DNA of 48,198 bases from assembly GCF_000518265.1 (NCBI RefSeq), contig NZ_JADG01000013.1, positions 339,730 through 387,927 of the forward strand, read 5' to 3'. The translations under genes and the position numbers were made by a program. The stretch comes from Actinomadura oligospora ATCC 43269. Lineage in GTDB: Bacteria > Actinomycetota > Actinomycetes > Streptosporangiales > Streptosporangiaceae. The notes beneath the pieces are model-generated. The model made no database searches. It had not been told where the DNA came from and saw only the letters and a list, made by a program, of their open reading frames with translations. Below, piece after piece: positions 1 through 6,866 of the stretch (the first letter of the stretch is position 1; every line of letters begins with the position of its first letter).

Positions 1-96
1 CCCTCCACGTGGTTCACCCTCCACGTGGTTCACCCTCCACGTGGTTCACCCTCCACGTGGTTCACCCTCCACGTGGTTCACCCTCCACGTGGTTCC
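1..96. repeat. 16-bp tandem repeat array, six copies
   Basis: Six head-to-tail copies of a 16-bp unit (CCCTCCACGTGGTTCA) fill positions 1-96. Five are identical and the sixth ends in C instead of A. Each unit contains the palindrome CACGTG. The array touches the window edge and may extend to the left. The period is not a multiple of three, so the reading frame changes from copy to copy and the open frames across it are not credible genes. Confidence 0.95.
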
Positions 97-104
97 CCTG
101 TGGT

Positions 105-160
105 CCCCTCCGCGTGGTCCCCTCCGCGTGGTCCCCTCCGCGTGGTCCCCTCCGCGTGGT
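105..160. repeat. 14-bp tandem repeat array, four copies
   Basis: Four exact copies of CCCCTCCGCGTGGT, preceded at 95-104 by a shortened copy (CCCCTGTGGT). The unit is a relative of the 16-bp unit immediately upstream: CACGTGG has become CGCGTGG and two bases are lost. The two arrays therefore look like successive expansions of one ancestral minisatellite. Confidence 0.93.
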
Positions 161-538
161 TCGACCGCGTGCGGCTCAACATCGGTGCGGCCCCTGCGGC
201 CCCTGCGGCCCTGCGGGCCTCGGACCCTCGGCGGTTTGGGCCTCCTCGTGCGGCTCGGCCTTCGGGGGATCTGGGCTTGGTGGTGGGCTCGGCGTGCGTG
301 GTGGGTGATTTCGCTCAGGTACTGCGCGGGTGTGTCTATGCGTGAGGGCAGGCGATGCGCACGGGGTGGCTTGTGGTGGCGGGTTTGAACCCTGGGACTG
401 GCGGGTCATTCTGGACCGCTTGCGGCAGGAGGGACGGTGCCGGGAGCGGGGGCGCCTTCTGGGGAGGGGGCGGGTGGGGGTGTTGGTCGGTTGGACGGGC
501 GTTGTGTTGGGGGAAGGAGGCGCTGGTGGGTTGGGGGG
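161..538. other. non-coding stretch downstream of the add-like gene
   Basis: Between the tandem repeats and the stop codon of the minus-strand deaminase gene I see no gene. The open frames here are compositionally simple (Arg, Pro, Gly, Trp rich) and resemble no family I know. From about 450 the plus strand is very G-rich. I see no convincing terminator for the deaminase gene. Confidence 0.6.
187..212. repeat. short 9-bp tandem repeat
   Basis: GCGGCCCCT occurs twice in tandem (187-195, 196-204), followed by a near copy GCGGCCCT. This is simple slippage-type sequence in GC-rich intergenic DNA. No function is apparent. Confidence 0.7.
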
Positions 539-1609
539 TTATTCGGGGGTGGTGGCCAGCCAGGTGTCGATTTGGTTCAGGAGGCGGGTGCGGAGGGGGG
601 TGGGGGCGGCGGAGGCCTGGATGGAGTGGCGGGCCAGGTCGGCGAGTTCGGGGTCGGTGAAGGCGTGGACTTCGCGGGCGAGCTCGTACTGGCGGGCCAG
701 GCGGGAGCCGAAGAGGAGGGGGTCGTCGGCGCCGAGGGCGAGGTGGGCGCCCGCCTCGTAGAGGGTGCGGAGGGGGACGTCGGACGGGGTGGACGCGACG
801 CCGAGGCTCACGTTGGAGGCGGGGCAGACCTCGAGGGCGACGCCGCGGTCGGCGATGCGGGCGAGGAGGCGGGGGTCCTCGACGGCGCGGACGCCGTGGC
901 CGATGCGGTCGGCTTCGAGGGTGTCCAGGCATTCGCGGATGCTGGTCGGGCCGAGGAGCTCGCCGCCGTGCGGGACGGACAGGAGGCCCGCGCGCTTGGC
1001 GATGCGGAAGGCGCCGTCGAAGTCGTAGGCGCGGCCTCGGCGTTCGTCGTTGGAGAGGCCGAAGCCGACGACGCCCTGACCGACGTAGCGGGCCGCCAGA
1101 CGGGCGAGGGTCTTGGCGTCCAGGGGGTGTCGGGTGCGGTTCGCGGCGATGATCACGCCGATGCCGACGCCCGTGGCCTTCTCCGCCTCGCGGGCGGCCG
1201 ACAGGACCAGTTCGACGGTGGGGGTGAGACCGCCGAAGCGGGCCGCGTAGCCGCTCGGGTCGACCTGGATCTCCAGCCAGCCCGATCCCTCGGCGGCCTC
1301 GTCCTCGGCGGTCTCGCGGAGCAGTCGACGCAGGTCGTCCGGGGACTGCAGGACGGACCGGGCGATGTCGTAGAGGCGCTGGAACCGGAACCAGCCGCGC
1401 TCGTCGGTGGCGCGGAGCCGGGGCGGCCAGTCCTCCACGAGGGCGTCCGGCAGGTGCACGCCGTACTTGGCGGCGAGCTCCACCAGGGTCGAGTGACGCA
1501 TCGAGCCGGTGAAGTGCAGATGCAGGTGGGCCTTGGGGAGCGTCGCCACCGGGCGCGGGCGCGGGGTCTCGAGCAGTGGGGACGCGACGGACGTGGTAGG
1601 GGCCTCCAT
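539..1609 (-). CDS. add: adenosine deaminase-like metal-dependent amidohydrolase
   Basis: 356 residues, the normal length for the adenosine/AMP deaminase family, which hydrolyses the 6-amino group of adenine nucleosides in the cytoplasm. Visible family motifs: the HxH metal pair H30/H32 in PKAHLHLHFTGS, HGGE at 214-217 (metal His and catalytic Glu), RIGHG with H238, and the Asp pair D295-D296 in ADDPLLF. In classical adenosine deaminases the residue two after the second His is an Asp that contacts the ribose 5'-hydroxyl; here it is T34. The substrate may therefore be a 5'-modified adenosine rather than adenosine itself (inference). The gene is followed on the same strand by nothing recognisable and preceded by aspC about 300 bases away. 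No clear Shine-Dalgarno precedes the ATG. Confidence 0.85.
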   Translation of the reverse strand: MEAPTTSVASPLLETPRPRPVATLPKAHLHLHFTGSMRHSTLVELAAKYGVHLPDALVEDWPPRLRATDERGWFRFQRLYDIARSVLQSPDDLRRLLRETAEDEAAEGSGWLEIQVDPSGYAARFGGLTPTVELVLSAAREAEKATGVGIGVIIAANRTRHPLDAKTLARLAARYVGQGVVGFGLSNDERRGRAYDFDGAFRIAKRAGLLSVPHGGELLGPTSIRECLDTLEADRIGHGVRAVEDPRLLARIADRGVALEVCPASNVSLGVASTPSDVPLRTLYEAGAHLALGADDPLLFGSRLARQYELAREVHAFTDPELADLARHSIQASAAPTPLRTRLLNQIDTWLATTPE

Positions 1610-1915
1610 GTGCCAATGTTGCCGGATCCGAGCCGATGTGGAACCCGCGGCTCACCAGGACCATCAGTCCGGACTACCCGTCATGACCCGTTGCGGCCAT
1701 CCGCCACATGATCCTTTTGTCGGTGCGCGGCGACGCCCACGGGTGCCGATATCCCCACAGGACAGGGTCAAGCGGAGATTCGGAGTGTCGGCGGAAGAAG
1801 CGGAACCAAGTGCCCGAGCGCGGTCGCGGTGTGTGGAAAATCACCTTGGACGGTCGTGCTCGGGGAAGGGGAAAGCCCCGGCCCGAAAAGCGGGGCCGGG
1901 GCTCGGTGAATCGGG
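1610..1915. other. aspC-add intergenic region
   Basis: A 306-base gap between two minus-strand genes. It holds the aspC terminator near 1871-1903 and, close to 1609, the presumed promoter of the deaminase gene. A weak minus-strand -10-like CAACAT ends six bases before the ATG, so the deaminase message might be leaderless, but the signal is poor. No further gene is supported. Confidence 0.5.
1871..1903 (-). terminator. rho-independent terminator of aspC
   Basis: Read on the minus strand just after the aspC stop, the sequence forms a GC-rich hairpin with arms AGCCCCGGCCCC and GGGCCGGGGCT around a short GCTTTTC loop, followed by TTTCCCCTTCC. The stem is about 10-12 bp with one possible bulge. 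Confidence 0.7.
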
Positions 1916-3127
1916 TCAGTGGGCCTCGTTGAGGAGCTTGGCGACCCGGGAGACGCCTTCGACGAGGTCGTCGTCGCCGAGGGCGTAGGAGAGACGGAAG
2001 TAGCCGGGTGTGCCGAAAGCCTCACCGGGGACGAGCGCGACCTCGGCCTCCTCCAGGATCAGGGCGGCCAGCTCGACCGAGGACTGCGGGCGCTTGCCGC
2101 GGATCTCCTTGCCGATCAGCTCCTTGACCGACGGGTAGGCGTAGAACGCGCCCTCGGGCTCGGGGCAGACGACCCCGGGGATCTCGTTGAGCATCCGGCC
2201 CATGGTCTGGCGGCGGCGGTCGAACGCCCTGCGCATCTCCGCGACGGCCGACAGGTCGCCGGTCACGGCGGCGAGCGCGGCGGCCTGCGAGACGTTCGCG
2301 ACGTTGGACGTGGCGTGCGACTGCAGGTTCGCGGCGGCCTTCACCACGTCCTTCGGGCCGATCATCCAGCCCACCCGCCAGCCGGTCATCGCGTAGGTCT
2401 TGGCGACGCCGTTGAGCACCAGCGTCCGGTCGGCGAGCTCGGGCACGACCACCGGCATCGAGTGGAACTCGGCGTCCCCGTACACCAGGTGCTCGTAGAT
2501 CTCGTCGGTGATGACCCAGAGCCCGTGCTCGGCCGCCCAGCGGCCGATCGCCTCGATCTCGTCCCGCGAGTAGACCGCGCCGGTCGGGTTGGACGGCGAG
2601 ACGAACAGCAGCACCTTGGTCCGCTCGGTGCGGGCGGCCTCGAGCTGCTCCACGCTGACCCGGTAGCCGGTGGTCTCGTCCGCCACCACGTCCACCGGGA
2701 CGCCGCCGGCGAGCTTGATCGACTCGGGGTAGGTCGTCCAGTAGGGGGTCGGGACGATGACCTCGTCGCCCGGGTCGAGCAGCGTCGCGAACGCCTCGTA
2801 GACGGCCTGCTTGCCGCCGTTGGTCACGAGCACCTGGGCGGCGTCCACCTGGAGGCCGGAGTCGCGCAGCGTCTTCTCGGCGATCGCCTCGCGCAGCTCC
2901 GGCAGGCCGCCGGCGGGGGTGTACTTGTGGAACCGCGGGACGCGGCACGCGGTCACGGCCGCCTCGACGATGTAGTCGGGCGTCGGGAAGTCGGGCTCGC
3001 CGGCGCCGAACCCGATGACCGGACGGCCCGCCGCCTTCAGCGCCTTGGCCTTGGCGTCGACGGCCAGCGTGGCGGACTCGGAGATGGCGGCGATGCGCCT
3101 GGAGATGCGGGGACGCTCAGTGCTCAT
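1916..3127 (-). CDS. aspC: aspartate/aromatic aminotransferase, fold-type I PLP enzyme
   Basis: 403 residues from the ATG at 3127. Upstream in-frame codons reach 3262, but that 45-residue extension is unlike the family, whereas MSTERPRISRRIAAISES is the usual actinobacterial beginning. PLP-family marks: GFGAGEPDFPTP (39-50), SPSNPTG (177-183), D208 in ITDEIYE (pyridine N contact), the Schiff-base lysine K243 in NGVAKTYAMTGW, and FRLSYALGDDD near the C-terminus with the carboxylate-binding Arg. It should transfer the amino group of aspartate (perhaps also aromatic amino acids) to 2-oxoglutarate in the cytoplasm. It is transcribed divergently from trpT-secE. No Shine-Dalgarno precedes the ATG, and a -10 hexamer lies only seven bases upstream, suggesting a leaderless message. 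Confidence 0.93.
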   Translation of the reverse strand: MSTERPRISRRIAAISESATLAVDAKAKALKAAGRPVIGFGAGEPDFPTPDYIVEAAVTACRVPRFHKYTPAGGLPELREAIAEKTLRDSGLQVDAAQVLVTNGGKQAVYEAFATLLDPGDEVIVPTPYWTTYPESIKLAGGVPVDVVADETTGYRVSVEQLEAARTERTKVLLFVSPSNPTGAVYSRDEIEAIGRWAAEHGLWVITDEIYEHLVYGDAEFHSMPVVVPELADRTLVLNGVAKTYAMTGWRVGWMIGPKDVVKAAANLQSHATSNVANVSQAAALAAVTGDLSAVAEMRRAFDRRRQTMGRMLNEIPGVVCPEPEGAFYAYPSVKELIGKEIRGKRPQSSVELAALILEEAEVALVPGEAFGTPGYFRLSYALGDDDLVEGVSRVAKLLNEAH

Positions 3128-3131
3128 GTCC

Positions 3132-3163
3132 GTAACGTTACCGAGGCCCGGCCATGACTTCAG
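3132..3163 (-). promoter_or_regulatory. aspC promoter, probably leaderless
   Basis: On the minus strand CTGAAG (3163-3158), a 17-base spacer and TAACGT (3140-3135) form a plausible sigma-70 type promoter. The -10 ends seven bases before the aspC ATG, so transcription should start at or next to the A of the start codon. A perfect palindrome GTAACGTTAC (3132-3141) covers the -10 and could be a repressor site. Confidence 0.55.
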
Positions 3164-3227
3164 CGAGATATCCGCAGCCGTTGTGGCTGGTCGGAGAGAC
3201 ATGCCGGGGGCGGTTTTCCGTTTCCGG

Positions 3228-3258
3228 TTCGACGGGAGGGCGTTCGGGGCCGTAGACT
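3228..3258 (+). promoter_or_regulatory. candidate promoter of tRNA-Trp / secE
   Basis: TAGACT at 3253-3258 is a good actinobacterial -10 hexamer. The upstream TTCGAC (3228-3233, 19-base spacer) is a weak -35. The predicted start lies about 105 bases before the mature tRNA. Confidence 0.35.
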
Positions 3259-3268
3259 CCACAGCCTA

Positions 3269-3280
3269 GTGACGCGTCAC
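3269..3280. promoter_or_regulatory. perfect 12-bp palindrome, possible operator
   Basis: GTGACGCGTCAC is a perfect palindrome placed about ten bases downstream of the candidate -10 of the trpT-secE promoter, near the expected transcription start. This is a typical place for a repressor site, but no regulator can be named. Confidence 0.35.
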
Positions 3281-3369
3281 CGGGATACGGCCCTGTCCGC
3301 ACAAGCCGTAAGCTTGGGACCGGCACGAACCGATCCGCGAGGAACGGTGTCTCCCCTGGGAGGCGTTGA

Positions 3370-3442
3370 AGGGCAGTGGCTCAATTGGTAGAGCTCCGGT
3401 CTCCAAAACCGGCGGTTGGGGGTTCGAGTCCCTCCTGCCCTG
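3370..3442 (+). tRNA. trpT: tRNA-Trp (anticodon CCA)
   Basis: A 73-base cloverleaf can be drawn completely: acceptor stem AGGGCAG/CTGCCCT, D arm GCTC-AATTGGTA-GAGC, anticodon stem CCGGT/ACCGG with loop CTCCAAA (anticodon CCA at 3403-3405), a five-base variable loop, T arm with loop TTCGAGT, and discriminator G at 3442. The 3' CCA is not encoded. A tryptophan tRNA directly before secE is a familiar actinobacterial arrangement; it is probably cotranscribed with secE. Confidence 0.97.
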
Positions 3443-3544
3443 CGAGGTGCGGTGCGCGCTTCCCCGCGCGGCCACGGGCTGCCGGGGTCCGCGCGAACAA
3501 CCACGACGTGGTTGAACACGACCTATGAGGTGAACGGCGGCACA

Positions 3545-3793
3545 ATGGCGACTGAGACGCGCGGCGAGGCCGCGGCCAAGGACGAGGGCAAGTCGAACTC
3601 CGCGCCGAAGCGGACGACGCCCCCGCTCTTCGTACGCCAAGTGATCGCCGAGCTGCGCAAGGTCATCTGGCCGACGCGCCGTGAGCTGATCACCTACACC
3701 ACGGTCTCCCTGGTCTTCGTTCTGGTCATGGTCGCGCTCGTCGCGGGCATCGACTGGGGTCTGCAGAAGGGCGTGTTCTGGCTCTTCGGCTGA
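3545..3793 (+). CDS. secE: preprotein translocase subunit SecE
   Basis: 82 residues, the short single-span form of SecE usual in Gram-positive bacteria. A polar N-terminus (1-28) is followed by the amphipathic cytoplasmic helix with the signature ELRKVIWPTRRE (36-47) and one transmembrane segment at about 51-72. SecE clamps the two halves of SecY in the membrane. The ATG at 3545 is chosen because the in-frame extension upstream runs through the tRNA gene, and GAGGTGA lies 13 bases before it. Its partner gene secY begins at the other end of the window. A short GC-rich gap leads to nusG. Confidence 0.95.
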   Translation: MATETRGEAAAKDEGKSNSAPKRTTPPLFVRQVIAELRKVIWPTRRELITYTTVSLVFVLVMVALVAGIDWGLQKGVFWLFG

Positions 3794-3966
3794 TCCGCGC
3801 CGACCGCGGGGCGCACGCCCGCCGCGTGCCCCCTCCGCCGGAGGCGTGACCTCCGGCACCGCCTCCGCGGTCCGCGTCAGCAGAACAGAGTCGACCAGCC
3901 CCCCGCGTCCGGTACACCGCCGGAAAACTCCAGCCAAGCCAGACCGAGAGAAGAAGGATCAGCACC

Positions 3967-4824
3967 GTGTCCGAGTCCTCACAGCCCAACGACGAGGCCA
4001 TCGAAGAGGCCCAGTCCGCTGCGGCTGACGCGGCCGAGCCGACGGAAGACGCGGCCGCCGCGCCCGCCGACGGCGCCGCGGACGTCCCGGCGGCCGAGGA
4101 CGCCGCCGCGGAGGGCGACGTCACGGAGGCCGGGAACGAGGCCGCCGAGGCGGGCGCCGAGCAGGCCGAGGCCGAGCAGGGCGGCGACGAGGACGGCGAG
4201 GACGCCGACGAGGCTCCGGTCGAGCCGCCGGCCGACCCGTACGCCGACTTCAAGATGCAGCTCCGGCTCCAGCCGGGCGACTGGTACGTCGTGCACTCCT
4301 ACGCGGGGTACGAGAACCGGGTCAAGACCAACATCGAGACCCGCACCCAGACGCTCAACATGGAGGACTACATCTTCCAGATCGAGGTTCCTCAGCACGA
4401 GGTCACCGAGATCAAGAGCGGCAAGCGGCAGAAGGTCAACGAGAAGGTCCTGCCGGGCTACATCCTGGTCCGGATGGAGCTGACCGACGAGTCGTGGGCC
4501 GCGGTCCGCAACACGCCGGGCGTGACCGGGTTCGTCGGCCTGTCGAACAAGCCGTCCCCGCTGAGCCTGGACGAGGTCGCCAAGCTGCTGGCCCCGGAGC
4601 CGGAGGAGACCCCGGAGACCAAGGCCAAGGAGACCGCCAAGATCGCCAGCACCGTGGACTTCTCGGTCGGCGAGTCGGTCACCGTCATGGACGGCCCGTT
4701 CGCCACCCTCCCGGCCACGGTCAACGAGATCAACATCGAGCAGCAGAAGCTCAAGGTGCTGGTCTCGATCTTCGGTCGCGAGACCCCGGTGGAGCTCTCC
4801 TTCAACCAGGTCTCCAAGATCTGA
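3967..4824 (+). CDS. nusG: transcription termination/antitermination factor NusG
   Basis: 285 residues from a GTG start preceded by AGAAGGA. Residues 1-93 form a low-complexity acidic extension rich in Ala, Glu and Asp, as is common in actinobacterial NusG but much longer than in E. coli. The NGN domain follows (about 105-205: GDWYVVHSYAGYENRVK, LPGYILVRMELTDESW, NTPGVTGFVG) and binds the RNA polymerase clamp. The KOW domain (about 235-285) contains GESVTVMDGPFATLPATV and ends QVSKI. NusG modulates pausing and Rho termination and couples polymerase to the ribosome through S10. Its place after secE is nearly universal in bacteria. Confidence 0.97.
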   Translation: MSESSQPNDEAIEEAQSAAADAAEPTEDAAAAPADGAADVPAAEDAAAEGDVTEAGNEAAEAGAEQAEAEQGGDEDGEDADEAPVEPPADPYADFKMQLRLQPGDWYVVHSYAGYENRVKTNIETRTQTLNMEDYIFQIEVPQHEVTEIKSGKRQKVNEKVLPGYILVRMELTDESWAAVRNTPGVTGFVGLSNKPSPLSLDEVAKLLAPEPEETPETKAKETAKIASTVDFSVGESVTVMDGPFATLPATVNEINIEQQKLKVLVSIFGRETPVELSFNQVSKI

Positions 4825-4837
4825 CGAGGTTCGCCGC

Positions 4838-4880
4838 GAACGCTCCCGCCGCCGTCCGGCGCGGGGGCGTTCCGCGTTTT
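4838..4880 (+). terminator. terminator downstream of nusG
   Basis: Fourteen bases after the nusG stop, GAACGCTCCCGC pairs with GCGGGGGCGTTC (one G-U pair), followed by CGCGTTTTCC. This hairpin with a short T-run should end much of the secE-nusG transcript and separate it from rplKA. Confidence 0.65.
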
Positions 4881-4886
4881 CCGCCC

Positions 4887-4934
4887 TGTTCTCCCTGCGC
4901 GGACGCGTTGTGTTCTCCCTGCGCGGACGCGTCG
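4887..4934. repeat. 24-bp direct repeat, two copies
   Basis: TGTTCTCCCTGCGCGGACGC plus the next two bases GT occurs at 4887-4908 and again at 4911-4932, giving a period of 24 with 22 identical bases and linkers TG and CG. It lies between the nusG terminator and the presumed rplK promoter. Confidence 0.85.
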
Positions 4935-5093
4935 TCCGGCGACCGCTCAGGGCTGATCTGAGGGGCGTCGGCCGCTCGTCCTCGTGGGGTGGGCGTCGCC
5001 TCGGGCGTGGCGTTCGTCCGGATTCGGACGTGGTGGTCGCGCGCCGGGCGGTGGATTCGCGTCCCGCTGGACGAGCCGCTCCGCCGGATCGCC

Positions 5094-5099
5094 TAGACT
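5094..5099 (+). promoter_or_regulatory. possible -10 element of the rplKA promoter
   Basis: TAGACT matches the actinobacterial -10 consensus and is identical to the hexamer before tRNA-Trp. No good -35 is visible at 17-18 bases. A start here would give a leader of about 190 bases that includes all the pairings described upstream of rplK. Confidence 0.35.
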
Positions 5100-5295
5100 T
5101 GCTGGTCGGCCCCGCCTCGGCGGGGAAGGCTCCGAACGACGCGGACGGGTCGCACGACCTCCGCGCCGGCCCCGCGGTTCCGCGGGATGCCGGAGCCGCC
5201 TTTCCCGGCTTCTACACGGCGGGCTCGTCCCGGCCGTCGTGTTGCCCGTGCCCACGGGAGTCGAAGCCACCGCGAAACGGGACAGAGGAGGGCAC

Positions 5296-5724
5296 ATGCC
5301 TCCCAAGAAGAAGATCGCCGCGATCGTCAAGGTCCAGCTGCAGGCCGGCGCCGCGACCCCCGCGCCGCCCGTCGGTACCGCGCTCGGTCCGCACGGCGTC
5401 AACATCATGGACTTCTGCAAGCAGTACAACGCTGCCACGGAGGCCCAGCGCGGCAACGTGATCCCGGTCGAGATCACGATCTACGAGGACCGCTCGTTCA
5501 CCTTCGTCACCAAGACCCCGCCGGCCGCGCAGCTGATCCTGAAGGCCGCGGGCATCGAGAAGGGCTCGGGCGAGCCGCACAAGACCAAGGTCGGCAAGGT
5601 GACCCGCGACCAGATCCGCGAGATCGCGACCACCAAGATGCCCGACCTGAACGCCAACGACCTGGACGCCGCCGAGAAGATCGTCGCCGGCACCGCCCGC
5701 TCCATGGGCATCGAGGTCGAGTAA
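5296..5724 (+). CDS. rplK: 50S ribosomal protein L11
   Basis: 142 residues, the standard L11 length, beginning MPPKKKIAAIVKVQLQAG. L11 binds the GTPase-associated region of 23S rRNA and assists EF-G and release factors. The proline-rich N-terminal loop (ATPAPPVGTALGPHGVNIMDF, about 20-40) is the part that together with rRNA forms the thiostrepton site, and it looks normal. The rRNA-binding C-terminal domain contains KTKVGKVTRDQIREIA. The ATG at 5296 follows GAGGAGGG; in-frame codons further upstream are not family-like. The gene is followed by rplA after a 162-base gap with three hairpins. Confidence 0.98.
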   Translation: MPPKKKIAAIVKVQLQAGAATPAPPVGTALGPHGVNIMDFCKQYNAATEAQRGNVIPVEITIYEDRSFTFVTKTPPAAQLILKAAGIEKGSGEPHKTKVGKVTRDQIREIATTKMPDLNANDLDAAEKIVAGTARSMGIEVE

Positions 5725-5730
5725 CGCCCC

Positions 5731-5825
5731 GGCGCCCGCCCCGCGCGGGCGCCACCGCCCGCCGACCGCGGGTTCCGGCCGTCCACCTTCCCGGTGGGCG
5801 GCCGACCGTCCGCCTCGCGCGGACG
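5731..5825 (+). promoter_or_regulatory. three consecutive hairpins between rplK and rplA
   Basis: Hairpin 1: GGCGCCCGC/GCGGGCGCC (5731-5753, 5-base loop, perfect 9 bp). Hairpin 2: GGCCGTCCACC/GGTGGGCGGCC (5777-5803, loop TTCCC, 11 bp with one G-U). Hairpin 3: CGTCCGC/GCGGACG (5807-5825, loop CTCGC, perfect 7 bp). None is followed by a T-run, so they look like mRNA structure or processing sites rather than a terminator. Confidence 0.6.
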
Positions 5826-5886
5826 TCACGGAAGACAGTGGAAGGGCCGCTGCGAGGCCCGCACCACGATCCCCTGAGGAGGGAAC

Positions 5887-6609
5887 ATGAAGCGCAGCAA
5901 GGCGTACCGCGCCGCTCTGGAGAAGATCGAGAAGGACCGTCTCTACTCCCCGGCCGCCGCTGTGAAGCTGGCCAAGGAGACCACGGCCACCAAGTTCGAC
6001 GCGACCGTCGAGGTCGCCCTGCGCCTGGGCGTCGACCCGCGCAAGGCCGACCAGATGGTCCGCGGCACCGTCAACCTGCCGCACGGCACCGGTAAGACCG
6101 CCCGCGTGCTGGTCTTCGCCGGTGGCGCCAAGGCGGACGAGGCCCGCGAGGCCGGCGCCGACATCGTCGGCTCGGACGACCTGATCGAGCGGATCCAGGG
6201 CGGCTTCCTGGACTTCGACGCGGTCGTCGCGACCCCGGACCAGATGGGCAAGGTCGGCCGCCTGGGCCGCGTGCTCGGCCCGCGTGGCCTGATGCCGAAC
6301 CCGAAGACCGGCACCGTCACCATGGACGTGGCGAAGGCCGTGACCGACATCAAGGGCGGCAAGATCGAGTTCCGTGTCGACCGGCACGCGAACCTGCACT
6401 TCATCATCGGCAAGGCCTCCTTCTCCGAGACCCAGCTGGTGGAGAACTACGCCGCCGCGATCGAGGAGATCATGCGGCTCAAGCCGTCCGCCGCCAAGGG
6501 CCGGTACGTGAAGAAGGCCGCGCTGACCACCTCGATGGGCCCGGCCATCCAGGTCGACCCGAACGTGGTCCGCAACCTCACCGCCGAGCTCGAGGGTTCC
6601 GCCGCCTGA
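5887..6609 (+). CDS. rplA: 50S ribosomal protein L1
   Basis: 240 residues, the full family length. L1 forms the mobile stalk beside the E site and in many bacteria represses its own operon by binding the mRNA leader. Recognisable stretches are MKRSKAYRAALEKIEKDRLY at the N-terminus, FAGGAKADEAREAGADIVG in domain II, and the conserved GPRGLMPNPKTGTV near residue 135. The ATG follows GAGGAGGGAAC. A strong terminator lies downstream, so rplKA is a closed unit. Confidence 0.98.
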   Translation: MKRSKAYRAALEKIEKDRLYSPAAAVKLAKETTATKFDATVEVALRLGVDPRKADQMVRGTVNLPHGTGKTARVLVFAGGAKADEAREAGADIVGSDDLIERIQGGFLDFDAVVATPDQMGKVGRLGRVLGPRGLMPNPKTGTVTMDVAKAVTDIKGGKIEFRVDRHANLHFIIGKASFSETQLVENYAAAIEEIMRLKPSAAKGRYVKKAALTTSMGPAIQVDPNVVRNLTAELEGSAA

Positions 6610-6680
6610 CGGAACCGCACGGCGGAGACGCCGGGCGGAACCGCCTGACGGACCGCCCGGCGCGCCCAGCGTGCCGAATT

Positions 6681-6717
6681 GGACGTCCCCGGACACCGGG
6701 GGCGTCCTTTTCGCTTT
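6681..6717 (+). terminator. strong terminator of rplKA
   Basis: GGACGTCCCCGG (6681-6692) pairs with CCGGGGGCGTCC (6696-6707) over 12 bp with one G-U and a 3-base loop, followed by TTTTCGCTTT. This is a textbook intrinsic terminator. Confidence 0.9.
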
Positions 6718-6866
6718 GTGGGACGGAAGTGACGCCTCATGTCCTCCCGGGGTACGCCCATGGTCGTACCGGAGGGTCAGGTGTTCGTACCACCGGGGGA
6801 TGCGGAGCGCCGTGCGCCCGCGCAGACTGAAGGTCATCAAGCAGTGAGACCTAGGAGGCACCTTTC

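Larger units (their letters stand above)
4825..5295. other. nusG-rplK intergenic region with structured rplK leader
   Basis: 471 bases without a gene. In order: the nusG terminator, a 24-bp direct repeat, a GC-rich stretch, a -10-like TAGACT at 5094-5099, and a leader with nested pairings. GGCTCCG (5128-5134) can pair with CGGAGCC (5191-5197), enclosing a 7-bp hairpin CCCGCGG-TT-CCGCGGG (5171-5186). A separate hairpin lies at 5110-5125. Leaders of rplKA operons are bound by free L1 in other bacteria, so this is a plausible autoregulatory region. I could not identify the L1 recognition loop with certainty. Confidence 0.5.

Noticed and set aside
1..160. CRISPR array
   Set aside because: Units are contiguous with no unique spacers, 14-16 bp long, and no cas genes are present.
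9..409. Several overlapping open frames across the left repeats
   Set aside because: They are repeats of a non-triplet unit read in different frames (Trp/Pro/Arg-rich), with no ribosome-binding site and no family resemblance.
380..410. tRNA T-arm-like sequence GGGTTTGAACCC
   Set aside because: Neither strand gives an acceptor, D or anticodon stem around it.
3128..3262. N-terminal extension of aspC to 3262
   Set aside because: Not family-like and would cross the promoter; the ATG at 3127 gives the conserved beginning.
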